Positions 61,730 through 64,000 of a DNA stretch of 64,000 bases are shown here, piece after piece. Source of the stretch: Himantopus leucocephalus (Eukaryota > Chordata > Aves > Charadriiformes > Recurvirostridae). A program made the position numbers and the translations under genes. The stretch is from NCBI GenBank assembly GCA_003993805.1, contig RSEF01000002.1, positions 6,519,553 through 6,583,552 on the forward strand. The letters run 5' to 3'. The number at the start of each line of letters is the position of its first letter. Position 1 is the first letter of the stretch. Under the pieces are notes generated by a model, which searched no databases, was not told the DNA's origin, and worked only from the letters and a program-made list of their open reading frames with translations.

Positions 61730-63986
61730 CTGCAACAAGAATCACAATCCTGATCAATGCAAAAAGCACAATGAGCGATGTGCCTTGACTCCCTGGCAAA
61801 TTAATACATTATATTGATCTTCCCTGGTCAGGTCAGCATTCAGGATTGAAGGATAAATGGCAGAAGATCTTACATTCCAACGTGCTAGCCCGGGAAGTGG
61901 AGACTCTGTGATTGAGTTTTTGCCAATCACTCAATTCGTACCCTGGAGAATAGGTAAGCAGCAGAAATGCTACTCAACAATATCAGTAATTATTTATGGC
62001 TACAACAACACAGTAAACAGCAATGAAAATATGTGGAAGCAAGGGATTCAAGGACAAAATGTGACTAAACAAAAAAGGATGAGAAATTAAAACACTGTCA
62101 AGAAAATATGCTACAAATTATTAAATGTATTTATATGTAAGGAGGCAAAATAATAGGGGAGTTCTGCTCCTACAGCATTTTGCTTCGCAAATGAATCGCA
62201 GCATTTCAGGAGTTCCTTGTTAACACCCGCTAAGAACACCAGGCTAACTGCGGAACACCCTACTTGTAGATGTACACTGTAATATTATTAAGGAGCCCTT
62301 GCCATCAATATTTCATTTACATTAGCAAGTCTTCACTTTTACTCAATTCCTTTGCCTGGCCAAGAGTGAGTCAGCTGAAAGCATCAATCAAAAATGCCAT
62401 TTCGAAACACACACAGCACGCCCCCGGGGCTTGGCTGGCAGAGTACCTGAGCTAAGGAGTCCCTCCATCAGCATGGCATCTGAGATCTTCACTCAAACGC
62501 TCTGTCAACCAAGCCTCAAGATTTCATATGCCAAACTGGCAGAGGAAATACACATCTTCCACACATAGGAAATATCTGCACAAACTTTAATGACAGCTCC
62601 CCCATTTCACATGCATTCACGGACAAGGAATTTGCCTGCAGCATTAGGTGCTGGGAAGCTTCTGGTGGCTTCTGAAGCAGCGGGCAAAGTTGGAGTACAG
62701 AGAAAAACAGTTTGGAAACTTGGCCCCCAAGGTGGAAAACCGGTCCCATCATGGCTTCAAACACACTGATAATCTAACAGTACTGTTTCCACTGTCCTGC
62801 AAAAGCATACTTTGCCTGACAGAACCCTTGTGTCTTTTCTGGAAATAAAGAGGAGAGCATACTGTGTGCGTTAAACACATCGACTCAAGTTTTGGCTGTG
62901 CAATTTTCTGTGCTGTTTTCAAATGCAAGAGAGCATGTAGTCTTCAGATGCTATAATGTGACAGCAGAATTTGCTTCTAAAATTAAAAGTTGGCTGATTT
63001 CTTCTGATGGCTGATGTTATCTTTTCCATGCTTGTCGCAATCCCATGGTCTTACATGAACTTGTACAGAAGCTATCCATGTCTTAAGGTCCAAATACTAA
63101 AGCTTTTAATCAGAAAAACTGAGGCTAACAAAAGTTGGACTAAATAACGACTTCAGAATTTGATACACATTCCTTGATTTGTTTAGCTGTAAGAGATTAG
63201 AAAATGTTCTAAAATATGTGAATAAAATTTCCTGCCTAGGATTCAACTCTTAAATGGCTGATGGCCCACCCTCAACATACACCTGCATGCATTAATAGAC
63301 AGAAGTTAATTACCACTTTAAATCTGGGACTTGGACTGTTGCATTACCATGAGTGATGTAGTACAGCAAGTAAAATGACTGGCCGACCTAAGAGTATCCC
63401 AAGATTTACGCTTTTACAAGAGAAAGTGCATATTCGAGCATGGAGCCCAGGACACCTTGCATATCCTTCATCTTGATGATTAAAAGCTGGAAGATACATA
63501 CAGGTTTAGTAACATTTACTTGGCCAACAGTATTACTGGTCCTGTTGTCTCTGCCCTCTCTGATCTTCTTTGCTAGAATTGATCTTTTGTTTGGTTTGAC
63601 CATTTCAGCAATCCAGTTTACAGCCTGGTCCGCAAACCAGAGCGGCAGGCTACACCAACACCTTCAGTTGGCTATACCAACAGCAGCACATGGAGGTAGC
63701 AACTCAACACGTTAAGGTCCTAGACCTTCCCCTGTCAGTATCAAGAGTTTCCAGGTCCTATCCCGTGGTGGAGAAGCAGCCACCAGACTTGAACTATAAT
63801 GTAAGTGTTATTCTTGGTCCTGATCCAAGCATGCTAACAGCAAAAAACCCTCTTTGATCTGAGTGACCTTCCAGTCAGATCCACACAGCTTTATTCTCCC
63901 CTCATTTTCAGTAACGTTAATCCCAAGTATTAACCAACTGAAATTAAATGCCCAGGCCGCTCAGAAGTGTCTCCTTACAGTCTTAC
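61730..63986 (-). other. XYLB: XYLB intron (about 2.3 kb, phase 1)
   Basis: This is the GT-AG intron between the exon fragment at the window edge and the 95-bp exon. It starts GTAAGA and ends TTGCAG on the minus strand. It is AT-rich with no recognisable repeat. A minus-strand frame at 63406-63603 and a plus-strand frame at 63440-63715 have no flanking splice sites in the right phase and no family I know, so I read them as chance. Confidence 0.6.
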
Positions 63987-64000
63987 CGTGAATTGCTCTG
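63987..64000 (-). CDS. XYLB: XYLB (xylulokinase) internal exon, 3' edge only
   Basis: Only the last 14 bases of this exon lie in the window. Read on the minus strand they give Arg-Ala-Ile-His plus the first base (G) of a split codon, then a good donor, G|GTAAGA, at 63986-63981. The split codon is completed by GG at the start of the next exon (61729-61728), giving Gly. The phase therefore matches the downstream exon exactly. The resulting R-A-I-H-G-L string fits the R-A-x-H-G-L stretch I recall near the C-terminus of vertebrate XYLB. Fourteen bases would be weak evidence alone; the call rests on phase agreement and on the downstream exons. The rest of the gene lies beyond the right edge of the window. 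Confidence 0.7.

Noticed and set aside
62516..62764. Minus-strand frame inside the XYLB intron, considered as an extra exon
   Set aside because: No acceptor and donor pair with compatible phase. The flanking exons already join in phase without it.
63406..63603. Minus-strand frame considered as an XYLB exon
   Set aside because: The basic, Lys/Arg-rich sequence does not resemble the FGGY family, and there is no matching splice phase.
1..64000. tRNA genes, CRISPR arrays, bacterial operons, endogenous retrovirus genes
   Set aside because: I saw no tRNA T-loop consensus, spaced repeats, operon-like gene packing, or retroviral gag/pol/env reading frames or LTR pairs.

Overview
This window looks like vertebrate nuclear DNA, most likely from a bird. 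Three things point there: CR1 LINE fragments that end in the CR1 8-mer tail (ATTCTATG-type repeats, as at 21841-21860), spliced gene structure with GT-AG introns, and very low repeat density. A turtle or crocodilian is less likely but cannot be excluded from CR1 alone. There is no bacterial or phage gene organisation. Almost all open reading frames here are chance frames in non-coding DNA.

The only protein-coding gene I can support is on the minus strand at the right-hand side. It is the 3' end of a xylulokinase gene (XYLB, FGGY carbohydrate kinase family). Three coding segments are visible: the last 14 bases of one exon at 63987-64000, a complete 95-bp exon at 61635-61729, and the terminal coding exon at 53461-53544. 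A short 3' UTR follows, with an ATTAAA poly(A) signal at 53273-53278. The splice sites are canonical, the codon phases match across both introns, and the 63 visible residues fit the C-terminus of vertebrate XYLB as I remember it.

Positions 1 to about 53250 lie downstream of this gene and look intergenic. They hold four CR1 copies, all minus strand except one: a 3' fragment at 5613-5765, a short 3' tail at 21815-21861 (plus strand), a long 3' fragment at 40681-41345, and a decayed ORF2 (reverse transcriptase) piece at 44395-45030. There are also simple repeats, a small CpG-dense patch at 12481-12660, and many AT-rich stretches that look like candidate developmental regulatory DNA (inference only). 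In mammals the gene after XYLB is ACVR2B. I looked for its kinase and ectodomain exons and did not find them.

Three single-N positions (37525, 58977, and the pair 61291/61425) sit next to homopolymer or duplicated sequence. They are best read as assembly joins rather than biology. Two near-perfect hairpins (60977-61006 and 22440-22501) are the most interesting unexplained structures. I found no convincing undescribed system.
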